Position numbers and translations under genes: made by a program | Assembly: GCF_003265325.1 (NCBI RefSeq) | Contig: NZ_QGNX01000004.1 | Span: forward strand, 248,001 to 312,000 | From: Oceanibium sediminis | GTDB lineage: Bacteria; Pseudomonadota; Alphaproteobacteria; Rhodobacterales; Rhodobacteraceae | Length of the DNA stretch: 64,000 bases | Reading direction: 5' to 3' | Notes under the pieces: generated by a model | Told to the model about the DNA's origin: nothing | The model's input: the letters and a program-made list of their open reading frames with translations, nothing else | Databases searched by the model: none | Shown here: positions 15,689 through 25,015 of the stretch, piece by piece | How positions within the stretch are numbered: position 1 is the first letter of the stretch | Layout of the letters: each line of letters opens with the position of its first letter

Positions 15689-18037
15689 ATGTTCATCCCA
15701 CAGTCGGAAATCGCCCCGAGCCGGGTGTCCTTGCTGATGCACGCCGCCGAGACAGCCGCGCGCGCCATTCCCCCTGCCTTTCCGCTTGAGGCGACGGTCG
15801 CGGTGAACCCGTTCCTTGGCCAGGCGGGCGAAGACCTCGCCACCGCCTCGGCCCGCATGGCGCGGGTCGCGGGCATTGCGCTGACGCGGGATCGCGCGGA
15901 CTACACCGCAGCGATCACCGCCGGAGAGATCACCGACGCGGACCTCGCGGGTGCGCTGATCGCGTCGCCCTCGCCCCTGAAGCCGAGAGACCTGGCGCTG
16001 CTGAAAGCCAAGGCGTTCTGCGAAAGCCCGGCGCCCCGGGCCTTGCCCACGGTCGCGGACCTTGCGCGGCAGGACAGCGGCACCGACTGGCCCGCGCTGA
16101 TAGAAAAGACCGTCGGCCTCTGGGCGGCGGGTCACTACGACCGGGGGCAGGCCCTGTGGTCGCCCGCGCCGGGGCGATCCGCCTATACCGCCTGGCGCGC
16201 CTGGGCGAGCCGGGACCTGACCCCTGAAATCGCCGGGCTGCGCGGCTTTTGCAGCCACGTGGAGGCGGCACCCGACACCCCTGAGCGTGCGATCCTGCGC
16301 GCGGCCGGGCGGCTTGGCCTTACCGAGGCGTCGGCCGAAACCGTCATTCATCGCCTGCTGATCGATCTTGGCGGCTGGGCGCAACACGCCCGCTGGCTTC
16401 TGTGGCAGGCGGAGCTTTCCGGAAAGACCGACACCTCACTGGCCGGGTTGCTGGCGATCCGCCTGCTCTGGGAAGAGGCGCTGCTGGACCACGCCCCCGC
16501 CATCGCCGATGCCTGGGCCGCGACCGTGGCGGCCCATGAAGCGCCGGTGACGCCGGACCCGGACCAGGTGATCGACGCCATCCTGCAGGACGCCGCCGAG
16601 CGCGCGCAGCGCCGGCACCTGCTGGGCGCCCTGCGCGGCGCGGCCACGTCTTCGGCGAAGCGGCCTGCCGTGCAGGCCGCCTTCTGCATCGACGTGCGCT
16701 CGGAAGTGTTCCGCCGCGCCTTTGAAAGCCAGGATCCCGGGATCGAAACCATCGGCTTCGCCGGGTTCTTCGGCCTGCCGCTGGTGCATCAGGCCCATGG
16801 CACGGATGTAGAGGACGCGCATCTGCCGGTGCTTCTGACCCCCGGCCTGACCGTGTGCAGCCACGCACCGGAACCCGCCGAGCAGGACGCGCGGATCGCC
16901 GCGCGGGCCACGCGCGCCTGGGGGCGTTTCCGGCAGGCGGCCGTCTCCTCCTTTGCCTTTGTCGAGGCGGCGGGCATCTTCTATGGGGTAAAATTGGTCA
17001 AGGATGCGCTCGGGCACAGGGGCGGCACGAAGTCGAAGCCGCCACGCCCGAAGCTGGTCGATAAACTCAGCGCCGGGGCGCGGGCCAACACCGCGGCGGC
17101 AGTGCTGACGGCGATGGGCCTGACCAAGGGGTTCGCGCGGCTCGTGCTGCTGCTCGGCCACGGCGCGCAGGTGACCAACAATCCGCACGAAAGCGCCTAT
17201 CATTGCGGGGCCTGCGGCGGTCACACGGGCGAGGTTTCGGCCCGCATCCTCGCGGATCTTCTGAACGACGCCCAGACCCGCAAGGCTCTGGCAGCGCGCG
17301 GGATCGAGATCCCGGCGGACACGTTGTTCGTCGCGGGCCTACACGACACGACCACCGACGCGGTGACGCTTTACGGCGACGATGCCGGGGACAGCCACGC
17401 CATGGACCTGGCAGAGGTCCGCAACTGGCTGGCCCGGGCCGGGGCGCTGGCGCGGGGCGAGCGGGCGCTGCGCTTGCCCGGGGCGCGCGCGGCGGGCGTG
17501 GAGTGCCGTGCAGGGAACTGGGCGGAGGTGCGCCCGGAATGGGGCCTCGCGGGGTGCGCGGCCTTCATCGCCGCCCCGCGCGCGCTGACAGCGGGGACAG
17601 ACCTTGGCGGGCGGGTCTTCCTGCACAGCTACGATTGGCGGGAAGACAAGGATTTCGCCACGCTGGAGATGATCCTGACCGCACCCGTCGTCGTCGCCAG
17701 TTGGATCAGCCTGCAATACTACGGCTCCTCCGTCGCGCCTGAGGTCTTCGGCGGCGGCAACAAGCTGATCCACAACGTGGTGGGTGGCATCGGCGTGGTG
17801 CAGGGCAACGGCGGCCGCCTGCGCCCCGGCCTGCCGTGGCAGGCTGTGCATGACGGCGAAACGCTGGTGCACCAGCCGCTGCGCCTTTCGGTCATGATCG
17901 AGGCCCCGCAAGAGGCGATCGAGGCGGTGCTGGCGAAACATTCGCAAGTAAAACAGCTGTTCGACAACGGCTGGTTGCACCTTCAACCCCTCAGCCACGG
18001 GCAGCCGGTGCCCGAGCGGGGCCAAAATTTGCCTTAA
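15689..18037 (+). CDS. dabA: DabA, zinc-binding subunit of the DAB inorganic-carbon pump (DUF2309), 782 aa
   Basis: A DUF2309/UPF0753 protein, a beta-carbonic-anhydrase-like enzyme that hydrates CO2 in one direction when coupled to DabB. The expected zinc and catalytic residues are visible: Cys333 and Asp335 in FCIDVRSE, His491 in GHGAQVTNN and Cys506 in YHCGACGG. The 15-residue His-to-Cys spacing equals that of characterised Halothiobacillus DabA (His524/Cys539). AGGAAG precedes the ATG. With dabB it forms a two-gene operon behind a divergent LysR gene. No rubisco genes are in the window, so bicarbonate may serve anaplerotic carboxylation. Confidence 0.95.
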   Translation: MFIPQSEIAPSRVSLLMHAAETAARAIPPAFPLEATVAVNPFLGQAGEDLATASARMARVAGIALTRDRADYTAAITAGEITDADLAGALIASPSPLKPRDLALLKAKAFCESPAPRALPTVADLARQDSGTDWPALIEKTVGLWAAGHYDRGQALWSPAPGRSAYTAWRAWASRDLTPEIAGLRGFCSHVEAAPDTPERAILRAAGRLGLTEASAETVIHRLLIDLGGWAQHARWLLWQAELSGKTDTSLAGLLAIRLLWEEALLDHAPAIADAWAATVAAHEAPVTPDPDQVIDAILQDAAERAQRRHLLGALRGAATSSAKRPAVQAAFCIDVRSEVFRRAFESQDPGIETIGFAGFFGLPLVHQAHGTDVEDAHLPVLLTPGLTVCSHAPEPAEQDARIAARATRAWGRFRQAAVSSFAFVEAAGIFYGVKLVKDALGHRGGTKSKPPRPKLVDKLSAGARANTAAAVLTAMGLTKGFARLVLLLGHGAQVTNNPHESAYHCGACGGHTGEVSARILADLLNDAQTRKALAARGIEIPADTLFVAGLHDTTTDAVTLYGDDAGDSHAMDLAEVRNWLARAGALARGERALRLPGARAAGVECRAGNWAEVRPEWGLAGCAAFIAAPRALTAGTDLGGRVFLHSYDWREDKDFATLEMILTAPVVVASWISLQYYGSSVAPEVFGGGNKLIHNVVGGIGVVQGNGGRLRPGLPWQAVHDGETLVHQPLRLSVMIEAPQEAIEAVLAKHSQVKQLFDNGWLHLQPLSHGQPVPERGQNLP

Positions 18038-18196
18038 TGTCACCACCGCCTGAAAAAATAATCCTTCCCTTCAAACAACTTGAAGAAATTTGGTCTTTCC
18101 GGCCAGGTTGCCCTTTCTCTGTCAAAATGAAGCGGTAACACATTCAATGAATCGGATTCCCAGGTCCGGATCAGGAAACAACGGAAGGATTTCAAA
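18038..18196 (+). promoter_or_regulatory. Intergenic region before the rhodanese gene
   Basis: AT-rich compared with its flanks; contains TTCAA-acaac-TTGAA as a small inverted repeat near 18068-18083. Probably the end of the dab transcript and the promoter of the rhodanese-LysM pair. No clear promoter hexamers. Confidence 0.35.
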
Positions 18197-18859
18197 TTGC
18201 GTAAATTTCTGAGAGCCAGCCTATCCTGCGCTTTGGCGTGCGGGATAGGCATCATCGCCTCCGGCGCTTCGGCGCAGGATGTCAACATCACCCAGGACTT
18301 GCCGTTCTTCGAATTCGACAACGGCCAGCGCTTCATCGTGATCGAGCGGAACCAGGACAACGAGGCGGTGATCGATCCGTCCTTCGCGAAAACCTCGCGT
18401 CCCTGCCCGCCGTTCTGTATCCACCCGATGTCCGCCGGACCGGGCGTGGACACCTACGGCGAACTTGAGATCATGTCCTTCCTCGAGGACAAGGTCGCCA
18501 CCGGTCGCGGCTACCTGGTCGATGCCCGCCTGCGCAACTGGTACGACGCGGGCACCATCCCCGGATCCGTGAACCTGCCCTTTACCCTGTTCGAGGGCGA
18601 CGAGCAGAACCCGTTCCTCGACGGTATCCTGCAACTGCTCGGCGGCAAGCCGAACGCCGAGGGGAAGTGGGACTTCAGCGAAGCCAAGGAACTGGCGCTG
18701 TTCTGCAACGGCCCATGGTGCGACCAGTCGCCCCGGGCGATCCGCAAGCTGCTGGAAGCCGGGTACCCGCCGTCAAAGCTCAAGTATTACCGCGGAGGCA
18801 TGCAGAACTGGCTGCTTCTGGGACTGACGGTCGAAATCCCCGGTGCACCCGGAGGTTAA
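18197..18859 (+). CDS. Exported rhodanese-domain protein, 220 aa (TTG start)
   Basis: Signal peptide of about 26 residues (MRKFLRASLSC... ending ASAQ), so periplasmic. A rhodanese domain covers roughly 90-215: VDARLRNWYDAGTIPGS, then the active-site loop CDQSPRA with Cys175, then YYRGGMQNW. Extra Cys pairs occur (PCPPFC near 70 and FCNGPWC at 169-175), resembling the CXXCW-type periplasmic rhodaneses of PQQ-linked catabolism. The start is TTG with GGAAGGA about 7 bp upstream. The LysM gene follows after 4 bp, so they form an operon. Sulfur transfer or a redox-related role is inferred from the fold only. Confidence 0.8.
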   Translation: MRKFLRASLSCALACGIGIIASGASAQDVNITQDLPFFEFDNGQRFIVIERNQDNEAVIDPSFAKTSRPCPPFCIHPMSAGPGVDTYGELEIMSFLEDKVATGRGYLVDARLRNWYDAGTIPGSVNLPFTLFEGDEQNPFLDGILQLLGGKPNAEGKWDFSEAKELALFCNGPWCDQSPRAIRKLLEAGYPPSKLKYYRGGMQNWLLLGLTVEIPGAPGG

Positions 18860-18863
18860 CGAC

Positions 18864-19745
18864 ATGAGCATCAGATATATCAGTGGCCCTGTGGTCCTGT
18901 CCCTCGTCATCGGCCTTGCGCCGATGGCGATCGGGGCCACCCCATCGCAGGGCGGTCAAGCCGGCGTGTCTGCGACTCCGGCACCTGTGAACATACGCTT
19001 CGCCCAGGCGGGGCTGATTGATCAGGCCACCCGGCGGCGGCTGGAATTCTATGCCAAGCGTGTCATGTCGAGCCTTCTCGACCTTGCGGAGGATGACCTT
19101 CGCACGGCGGACGGCACCGCCCTGCCCGATCCGGCCGTCACGGAGGCGTTCCGCGACTCGCTGACGCGATACGCGCGGGCCGCCCAGGAAGCAGGGGTCG
19201 ATACAGACACGATGTCCCTGCTGCTCGAAGAGGTGTTCGACCTGACCTACGAGGGCCCCGTGCCGTCGCAGCTTCTGAACTCCGACGGGCTTCTGGATGG
19301 CGATACGCTTATCGCCACCTCGCTTGAGGCACTGGCGCAGGAAACCGCCAGCAAGCAGGCGCAGAAAGTCGACTACCTCGCCGTGGTGGCGTCCGAGGGC
19401 AGCGACGTGCGGGAGGATCGGCTGAGCCGGCTGAAGGCCGAACCCAGCACCGACCCCGAGCAGATCGAGGAAGTGACGCAGGAAGTGGCGGAGGCAGAAG
19501 AGCCCGAGCCAGAGCCCGAATCGCCTTCGGTTGACCCGGAGGTGCAAGCCGTCCTCGACCGGATCGAGGGCAGCGGCGAGTCGCGGGTGATCCGTATTGA
19601 GCGTGGCGACACGCTCGGGCTTATCGCCCGCGCCGTGTACGGGGATTCCCTGCGCTACCGGGAAATCTTCGCGCTCAACCGCTCGAAGCTGAACAACCCG
19701 GACACGCTGCCCGTCGGCGCCGTCCTGGACTTGCCTTCAAGCTGA
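18864..19745 (+). CDS. Exported LysM-domain protein, 293 aa
   Basis: N-terminal signal peptide or anchor (MSIRYISGPVVLSLVIGLAP), an alpha-helical region (about 50-190), an acidic Glu/Pro-rich linker (EEPEPEPESPS), then a C-terminal LysM domain (IERGDTLGLIARAVYGDSLRYREIF) that binds peptidoglycan. No catalytic domain is recognised, so it is probably a cell-wall-associated structural or adaptor protein. The ATG at 18864 follows GGAGG. Second gene of the rhodanese operon. Confidence 0.8.
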   Translation: MSIRYISGPVVLSLVIGLAPMAIGATPSQGGQAGVSATPAPVNIRFAQAGLIDQATRRRLEFYAKRVMSSLLDLAEDDLRTADGTALPDPAVTEAFRDSLTRYARAAQEAGVDTDTMSLLLEEVFDLTYEGPVPSQLLNSDGLLDGDTLIATSLEALAQETASKQAQKVDYLAVVASEGSDVREDRLSRLKAEPSTDPEQIEEVTQEVAEAEEPEPEPESPSVDPEVQAVLDRIEGSGESRVIRIERGDTLGLIARAVYGDSLRYREIFALNRSKLNNPDTLPVGAVLDLPSS

Positions 19746-19761
19746 TCCCGGAAAAGAACAA

Positions 19762-19786
19762 CGCCCCCGCCAGACCGGCGGGGGCG
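19762..19786. terminator. Strong hairpin between convergent LysM and RND genes
   Basis: CGCCCCCGCC (19762-19771) and GGCGGGGGCG (19777-19786) form a perfect 10-bp stem with a 5-nt loop between two convergent stops (19745 and 19813). Serves as terminator for either strand; no T tract. Confidence 0.75.
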
Positions 19787-19812
19787 CTGTCACAAGACCC
19801 TTTCGCCCGCGC

Positions 19813-22800
19813 CTATTCGGCGGCAGCCGGAACCCGGGGCCCGGTATTTTCCCGCTCTTCCGAGGACATCGCAAGGCGCAGCAGCGGCGGCACCGTCAGC
19901 AGCGTCAGGAAGGCGGACAGCGAAAGCCCCCCGACAACCACCGCGCCAAGCCCGCGATAAAGCTCCGACCCGGCGCCGGGAAACAGGACCAGCGGCAGCA
20001 TCCCGAACACCGACGTCAGCGTCGACATGAAGATCGGCCGGATCCGGTTCCGCGTCGCCTCCTCGATCGCGTCGATCGGGGAATAGCCTTCCTCGCGCAG
20101 CAGGTACTGGGACTGGTGCACGATCAGGATGGCGTTGTTCACGACGATCCCGACAAGGATGACGAACCCAAGGAGCGTCAGCATATCAAGGGGTTGCGTG
20201 CCGAACATGTTCAGCACCGCCAGCCCTCCGACGCCCCCCGCCGCCGCCACCGGGACCGAAATCAGCACCACCAGCGGCAGCACGAAGGATTCGAACAGGA
20301 TCGCCATGACGAGGAAGACGATCACCAGCGCCACGGCAAGGTTGATCTGGATCGCGTTCCAGGTCTGGGACAACTGGTCCGCGGTGCCGGACACGGACAG
20401 GCGCACGCCCGGCGGCAGGCCGCGTTCCTCCAGCGCCGCGATCACCTCGGTCTCCAGCAGTTCCACCGCCGCCTCCAGCGGCAAGCCGTCCGAGGGGCGG
20501 ACCTCCAGCGTGACCGTGCGCAACCGCTCCAGGTGGCGGATTTCCGTCGGCCCTGCGGTGACGCGCACTTCCGCCAGTTCGGAGACGGGCACGATCTGCC
20601 CCGAAGGCGTGACCACGGGGAAAGAGCCCACATCCTGCGTGCGCATCCCTCTGAGCGCGGTGTCGTCCCCCTTCAGCGTCAAGTCGATCCGCCGGTTGCC
20701 GACGTTGATCTCCGCCACGCGGATACCGTCGTTGTAGGCGTCCACCGTGGTGGCCAGCGCCTGCGTGGACAGGCCCGCATCCGCCAGGCGCAGCCGGTCC
20801 GGGATCAGCCGCACTTCGGGCGCGCCAAGTTCCAGCCCCGGGATCGGGCGGAACTGGTGCCCTTCCGCGCGCGGCAGCAATTGCGAGATGATCCCCGCCG
20901 CCTGCCCGGCGGTGGCCAGGATATCCTCCAGCTCGTTGCCCGAGACGTTTAGCTCGATCGTGCGCCCGCCCCCGACGCCGCGGCCGAACAGCGAGGGCTG
21001 CGTCATGAATCCGAAGGTGCCCGGTTCCGCGAAGATCGGGCGCGACAGGATCGGGATGACGTCGCCGACCCTCTCGCCATCGACGGCGGCGGCCCCGACG
21101 AAACTGTTGCCGGGCGTCGCGACGAAGAAGAAGGAGTCGAGCGCGGGCTGGCCGTCCGCAGTCTGCGCCTCGGGGCGGGCCTCCCACATGGGGCGGGCGA
21201 CGGATTCGATGCGCTCGGCGATGGTTTCCGTGGTTTCCAGGTTGTAGCCGGGGGGCGGGATGATCAGCCCGAAGACCAGGTTGCGGTTCCCCTCAGGCAG
21301 GTATTCCAGCTTCGGCAGGAAGGTGATCGCGGCGGTGGCGGCAGTTGTCGCGATCACCGCGACCATCACCAGCCCCAGCGCGCGGAAGCGCACCGTCGCC
21401 TTGACGTAGAGCATCACCACCCAGCGGAAGGCCGACGCCAATTGATCGATGACCGGCAGCGGCACCCGGCGCGTCTTGCCATGGGGCAGAAGCCGGCTGC
21501 CAAGGGCCGGGATCACCGTGACAGCCACCAGCAATGAGAGCAGCACGGAGACCGAGATCGCCACCGCGATATCGCGGAACAGCTGCCCCGCCTCAAGCTG
21601 CATCATCAGGATCGGCACGAAGACCAGCACCGTGGTCAGCGCCGACACGAGGATCGCGCCCCAGACCTGCCGCGCCCCGATATAAGCCGCCTGCCGCCGG
21701 TTCAGTCCCTGCTCGCGCAGGCGATAGATGTTTTCCAGCACCACGATGGCCGCATCCACGATCATCCCGATCGCGAAGGCGATACCCGCAAGCGAGATCA
21801 CGTTCAGCGTCCGCCCCGTGGCCGCCATGGCCACGAAGGTCGCGACGATGGACACCGGGATCGCAAGGCTGATCACCAGCGTCGCGCGCGGGCTGCGCAG
21901 GAACAGCATCAGGATCAGCGCCGCCAGCAGGCCGCCGATCCAGATGTTCTGCGTCACGAGGTCTATCGCCCCTTCGATGTAGTCCGTCTCATCATATATC
22001 TGTTCGATCTGAAGCCCTGCATCGGCCACCGGCCCGGCGCTGAGTTCGGCAAGGACGGTCTTGATCTCCTCCATGGTGGAGATGACGTTGGCGCCCTGTT
22101 CGCGCACGATGTTGAAAGCCAGCGCCGGCTCACCGCGGAAACGCAACCGCGCGGTGCCTTCCTTGTAGGCGAAGGCGACATCGGCCACATCGCCTACCCG
22201 CACACGGCCAAGCGCCCCGGTCGTGCCCTGCCCCGCGCTGCGCAGCACGACGCTCTCCACCGCGGCCACGGTATCCAACTTGCCGTCTGCGCGCACGATG
22301 TAGCGGCGCTTGCCTTCCTCCACGTCCCCGGCCGAGACGCTGATGTTCTCGGAGCGCAGCGCCGATATGACGTTGCCGATGGTCAGGCCGAAGCGGGCCA
22401 GTTCCTCGGGCTTGATGATGATCTGCAACTCGCGCGATACGCCGCCGAAGACGTTGACGCTGGACACGCCGTCGATCCGCTCCAGCCGTTCCTTGACCAC
22501 GTCCTCGATGAAGTCGCCGAACTGCGGCAGCGGCCGCGTGGTGTCCGGCCCGGCGCGCACGGTGACCCAGGCGATGGGGCTGTCGTCTGACCCTGAGGTG
22601 TTCAGCGTCGGCTCCCCGGCTTCCTCGGGGTAGCCTCCGACCCGGTCCAGCCGGTTGGAGACCAGTAGCAGCACATCCCCCATGTCTGAGCCGACGGCGA
22701 ATTCCAGCGTGACCGAGGCGCGGCCGGAACTGGCGCGGCTGGTCATGACCTCCAGCCCGGCGAGGCCGCGGAACGCATCCTCCTGCGGGTTGATGATCTC

Positions 22801-22983
22801 GCGCTCCACCTCGGCGGGGGCGGCGCCGGGCCAGGAGGTGTCGATCACGACGATGGGTTTGCGCACATCCGGGGCCAGCTGTACCGGAATCCGGGTCAGG
22901 GCGATCACGCCGAACAGGACGGCCATGATGACGATGGCCACGACCGCGACGGGGCGGTCGATGGAAAATCTGATCGGATCCAT
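19813..22983 (-). CDS. RND efflux pump inner-membrane transporter (AcrB/HAE1 family), 1056 aa
   Basis: Full-length RND permease: TM1 near residue 12-30, two large periplasmic loops, and twelve TM segments in two repeats. TM4 carries GMIVDAAIVVLEN; one Asp of the AcrB Asp-Asp pair is kept and the second is Ala (many HAE1 members have Asn there). TM10 has GIVVNNAILIV. It trimerises with the adaptor encoded just upstream (start 5 bp after the adaptor stop) and an outer-membrane channel not in this window, exporting hydrophobic or amphiphilic compounds in exchange for protons. No local regulator gene is adjacent. Confidence 0.93.
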   Translation of the reverse strand: MDPIRFSIDRPVAVVAIVIMAVLFGVIALTRIPVQLAPDVRKPIVVIDTSWPGAAPAEVEREIINPQEDAFRGLAGLEVMTSRASSGRASVTLEFAVGSDMGDVLLLVSNRLDRVGGYPEEAGEPTLNTSGSDDSPIAWVTVRAGPDTTRPLPQFGDFIEDVVKERLERIDGVSSVNVFGGVSRELQIIIKPEELARFGLTIGNVISALRSENISVSAGDVEEGKRRYIVRADGKLDTVAAVESVVLRSAGQGTTGALGRVRVGDVADVAFAYKEGTARLRFRGEPALAFNIVREQGANVISTMEEIKTVLAELSAGPVADAGLQIEQIYDETDYIEGAIDLVTQNIWIGGLLAALILMLFLRSPRATLVISLAIPVSIVATFVAMAATGRTLNVISLAGIAFAIGMIVDAAIVVLENIYRLREQGLNRRQAAYIGARQVWGAILVSALTTVLVFVPILMMQLEAGQLFRDIAVAISVSVLLSLLVAVTVIPALGSRLLPHGKTRRVPLPVIDQLASAFRWVVMLYVKATVRFRALGLVMVAVIATTAATAAITFLPKLEYLPEGNRNLVFGLIIPPPGYNLETTETIAERIESVARPMWEARPEAQTADGQPALDSFFFVATPGNSFVGAAAVDGERVGDVIPILSRPIFAEPGTFGFMTQPSLFGRGVGGGRTIELNVSGNELEDILATAGQAAGIISQLLPRAEGHQFRPIPGLELGAPEVRLIPDRLRLADAGLSTQALATTVDAYNDGIRVAEINVGNRRIDLTLKGDDTALRGMRTQDVGSFPVVTPSGQIVPVSELAEVRVTAGPTEIRHLERLRTVTLEVRPSDGLPLEAAVELLETEVIAALEERGLPPGVRLSVSGTADQLSQTWNAIQINLAVALVIVFLVMAILFESFVLPLVVLISVPVAAAGGVGGLAVLNMFGTQPLDMLTLLGFVILVGIVVNNAILIVHQSQYLLREEGYSPIDAIEEATRNRIRPIFMSTLTSVFGMLPLVLFPGAGSELYRGLGAVVVGGLSLSAFLTLLTVPPLLRLAMSSEERENTGPRVPAAAE

Positions 22984-22988
22984 GGCGC

Positions 22989-24188
22989 TCAGCCCCTGCC
23001 GGCCAGCTGGCGCTGTCCGTCGCCTTCGCCGTTCGCGTTTTCAGGCGCGATGCTGCCCTGCGCATCCCCGGCGCGACCGGGCTCGGCCCCCTCGGCGCCG
23101 CGCAGCGTCGGCGCGATCTCCTGGCCCGGGCGCAGGCGTTCGTTACCCCGCACCACGACCTCATCGCCGGGGGCGAGGCCCGACAGAACTTCGAAGGAGC
23201 CCCCGATCGCCGCGCCCAGTTCGACTGTGCGCGCATTCGCCTTGCCGTCCTCATGGACGAACACGCTCCAGCCGCCGCTGGACTGCACTAGGGCGTCCTT
23301 GGGCACCACCAGCACATCGCGCGGCGCGCTGACCGGCACGTTCAGCGTGACCGACTGGCCGACGGCCACCATGGCCTCGGGGCCGGTGATTTCAAAGCGC
23401 ACCGGGCGCGTCCGTGTCGCGGAAAACTCCGTCGGCAGGATCGCGCGAAGCCGCAGGCCGAGCGCCCCGCCCGCATCGCTTTGCGCCTCGACGGCCAGGT
23501 CCGGGCTCAGCGCGCTGATGAACCGCGCGGGCACGTTCGCCTCGACCTCCGTCGCGCCGGGATCGACCAGCATCGCCACCTGGCTTCCGGCGGAAACGAA
23601 CTGGCCCACCTCCGTCTTCAGCTCCAGCACTACGCCGTCGAAGGGCGCGCGCACGATGGCGTTGGTCAGCTCGTAGCGCGCCCGCGCAAGGGCTGCTTCC
23701 GCCGCCTGAACCCGCGCCATGCCCTGCTGGTTGCCGCCGATCGCCTCGGCATAGGCGCTGGCGCGATCCTCGAGCTGCACGTCCGAGATGGTGGCGTTCG
23801 CTTGCAACGTCTCGGCCCGCCGGAAGGAGGATTCCGCACGCTCCAACTGGGCCTGGGCGACGGCCAGGCCGGCCTTGGCGATCTGCACCTCCGCCTCGGC
23901 CTGGGCAAGCTGGATGCGCAAAAGCTCGGTATCGAGACTGGCGAGCACATCCCCCTTCGCCACCCGGTCGCCGACCTGCAAGGGAACCTCGGCCGCGACA
24001 CCGGACACCCGCGCGGCGACAGCGCTCTGACGCCCCGAGACAACCTGCCCGAAGACAGAAACGGTCTCCGACATCTGCTCGGTCGCGACGATGTCGGTCA
24101 CGACCCCCGCCGGTCGGCCCTGCGCCAGCGCCTGAGTCGCGCCGGCCAGAAGGCTCAGCGCGATCCCAATGATAAACAATCGCCGCAT
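22989..24188 (-). CDS. RND periplasmic adaptor (membrane fusion protein), 399 aa
   Basis: Exported adaptor with signal peptide (MRRLFIIGIALSLLAGATQALAQ), lipoyl half-motifs (VSGVAAEVPLQVGDRVAKGDVLASLD and APFDGVVLELKTEVGQFVSAGS) flanking a coiled-coil hairpin (about 90-160), a beta-barrel and a membrane-proximal domain. The proposed start at 24188 gives a normal signal peptide; an in-frame ATG at 24239 would add 17 residues and has no better ribosome binding site. First gene of the RND operon. Confidence 0.9.
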   Translation of the reverse strand: MRRLFIIGIALSLLAGATQALAQGRPAGVVTDIVATEQMSETVSVFGQVVSGRQSAVAARVSGVAAEVPLQVGDRVAKGDVLASLDTELLRIQLAQAEAEVQIAKAGLAVAQAQLERAESSFRRAETLQANATISDVQLEDRASAYAEAIGGNQQGMARVQAAEAALARARYELTNAIVRAPFDGVVLELKTEVGQFVSAGSQVAMLVDPGATEVEANVPARFISALSPDLAVEAQSDAGGALGLRLRAILPTEFSATRTRPVRFEITGPEAMVAVGQSVTLNVPVSAPRDVLVVPKDALVQSSGGWSVFVHEDGKANARTVELGAAIGGSFEVLSGLAPGDEVVVRGNERLRPGQEIAPTLRGAEGAEPGRAGDAQGSIAPENANGEGDGQRQLAGRG

Positions 24189-24298
24189 CGGGCCCCCCTG
24201 GGTGACAAGTTCATCCGGGGAGAGATAGCGCAGTTTCATGCCTGACCAACAGTCAATTTGCCGCCCCCGCGCCTAGCCCGGACACATGATAGAGCCAG

Positions 24299-24991
24299 TC
24301 AGTCCGGTTCAGGTGCGAATATCTGGGGATACATGTGGCGCATCGCCTCTTCATCGAACTCCGTCTTGAAGGCGTACCGGTCCTTCAACGCCAGCGCGGC
24401 TTGTGCGGCCGGTCGGGCGTCAAGCTCGGCCATCAGGCGATCGAGGTTTGGAAATTGCGTCATCGCATTCTCGTCGCCCAACATGAAGGGGATGCGCGGC
24501 GCCCACCCCCAGATGGCCATGTCAACGATGGTATAGGTGTCGCCCAGCATGAACCGCCGCTTCGCAAGCCGGTCGTCCACGATCCGCCAGTGACGCCGCG
24601 CCTCGTAGTCGTAGCGTTTGATGGGATAGGCCAGCCGCTCTGGCGCGAAATTGCGGAAATGCACTGCCTGCCCGGAATAGGGGCCGACCCCGCTGGCAAT
24701 GAACATAAGCCAGGACAACAACTCCGCCCGCTCGGAGAGGCTGTCACCGTTCAGGAACTTTCCCGTCTTCTCTGCGAGGTACAGAAGGATCGCATTGCTG
24801 TCGAACACGATTACGCCGCCGTCATCGATCGCGGGCACCTTTCCATTGGGATTGATCGCACGGAAACCGGGGCTGTGCTGGTCGCCCTTCTTCGTATCGA
24901 TGGGCACGGCGCGGTACTTCAGCCCTGCCTCCTCAAGGAAAAGACCGACTTTCAGCGGGTTTGGCGCTGCATTGAAAAAGAACGTGAGCAT
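24299..24991 (-). CDS. Glutathione S-transferase family protein, 230 aa
   Basis: N-terminal thioredoxin-like GST domain (NAAPNPLKVGLFLEEAGL, then NPNGKVPAIDD with the cis-Pro and DSNAILLYL for glutathione binding) and an all-helical C-terminal domain (about 90-205). It resembles the bacterial Nu/Ure2p-like GSTs (YghU/YfcG style), which act as glutathione-disulfide reductases or conjugate electrophiles. It is the last gene of the leftward amino-acid ABC set, only 24 bp after the ATPase stop, and may detoxify a reactive intermediate of that pathway. Confidence 0.85.
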   Translation of the reverse strand: MLTFFFNAAPNPLKVGLFLEEAGLKYRAVPIDTKKGDQHSPGFRAINPNGKVPAIDDGGVIVFDSNAILLYLAEKTGKFLNGDSLSERAELLSWLMFIASGVGPYSGQAVHFRNFAPERLAYPIKRYDYEARRHWRIVDDRLAKRRFMLGDTYTIVDMAIWGWAPRIPFMLGDENAMTQFPNLDRLMAELDARPAAQAALALKDRYAFKTEFDEEAMRHMYPQIFAPEPD

Positions 24992-25015
24992 GTCGCCCCT
25001 CTCGTCCCCCACCCG

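Noticed and set aside
18864-19745. LysM protein as a peptidoglycan hydrolase
   Set aside because: No lytic, amidase or peptidase domain is visible; only a helical region, an acidic linker and LysM.
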